A stretch of 5,270 nt of DNA from Gammaproteobacteria bacterium (GTDB lineage: Bacteria; Pseudomonadota; Gammaproteobacteria; Poriferisulfidales; Poriferisulfidaceae). The DNA lies in the NCBI GenBank assembly GCA_007571105.1, contig RKRZ01000108.1:1-5270 (forward strand), in the 5' to 3' direction. Below the pieces are notes generated by a model, which was not told where the DNA came from, did no database searches, and saw only the letters and a program-made list of their open reading frames with translations. The position numbers were made by a program, and so were the translations under genes. This document shows, piece by piece, positions 5,057 through 5,270 of this stretch; positions within the stretch are counted from its first letter, which is position 1, and each line of letters begins with the position of its first letter.

Positions 5057-5270
5057 TTAGCGCCGCCAGAACGCCGGCGTCAGAATGATCAGCAGCGTGA
5101 ACACTTCCAGCCGTCCGAACAGCATGCTGAGGCACAGCACGGCCTTTCCTGCATCGCTGATGGAGGCATAGTTTTGAGCGACGTCTCCGAGTCCGGGGCC
5201 GAGGTTGTTCAGTGTGGCGGCGACCGCTGAGAAGGCGGTGAGATGATCCAGGCCGGTCATCATCATCAAC
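5057..5270 (-). CDS. trkH: TrkH potassium uptake transmembrane protein, C-terminal fragment at window edge
   Basis: The last 71 residues of a Trk/Ktr-type potassium channel subunit in the inner membrane, which works with the NAD-binding regulator TrkA. The visible part has GLDHLTAFSAVAATLNNLGPGLGD, whose NNLGPG is the fourth pore (selectivity) loop. It continues ISDAGKAVLCLSMLFGRLEVFTLLIILTPAFWRR, the characteristic last transmembrane helix and terminal FWRR. The gene continues beyond the window; the TTG/ATG codons at 5269-5258 are internal, not a start. It converges with the endonuclease V-like gene. The identity is clear; whether TrkH or a close paralogue such as TrkG cannot be told from this part. 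Confidence 0.92.
   Translation of the reverse strand, partial: LMMMTGLDHLTAFSAVAATLNNLGPGLGDVAQNYASISDAGKAVLCLSMLFGRLEVFTLLIILTPAFWRR

Overview
The window looks like a chromosomal segment of a Gram-negative proteobacterium. The evidence is an LpxL/HtrB-type lipid A acyltransferase, an IspB-like long-chain prenyl diphosphate synthase, a TrkH potassium transporter subunit, a proline iminopeptidase and a tRNA-Phe with encoded CCA. The protein styles fit a gammaproteobacterium or Acidithiobacillia-like chemolithotroph, but that is an impression from the sequence and not a placement. Most genes are ordinary housekeeping genes. The middle (about 1.34-2.53 kb) is visibly more AT-rich than the flanks and holds the accessory content.

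Layout. 1-1335, minus strand: a three-gene unit read leftwards. It has a 91-aa conserved small protein of unknown function (1060-1335), a 131-aa MbcA/ParS/Xre (DUF2384-type) antitoxin-like protein (668-1063, overlapping by 4 nt and starting with GTG), and the N-terminal 216 residues of the IspB-like synthase (cut by the window edge). A good extended -10 promoter sits at 1361-1389. No RES-type toxin is present beside the antitoxin-like gene.

1336-2360, minus strand: a gap of 288 bases, then a two-gene cassette. The first gene encodes an 86-aa protein resembling short DUF5678-type proteins, apparently starting at ATT. Overlapping it by 14 nt is a 162-aa single-domain retropepsin-like aspartic protease with a TTG start and a strong Shine-Dalgarno. 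The cassette lies just downstream of tRNA-Phe (2529-2604, minus), whose likely promoter lies in the tail of the next gene.

2650-5006: proline iminopeptidase (minus, 2650-3600) diverges from an LpxL/HtrB-like acyltransferase (plus, 3652-4542) across 51 bases. The acyltransferase is followed on the same strand by a 146-aa protein resembling the pyrimidine-dimer glycosylase/endonuclease V family (4566-5006). 5057-5270: the C-terminal end of TrkH (minus), convergent with the previous gene across 50 bases that contain a hairpin.

The most interesting items are the retropepsin plus small-protein cassette beside tRNA-Phe, the non-canonical ATT start of its first gene, and the antitoxin-like gene without a toxin placed in front of ispB.
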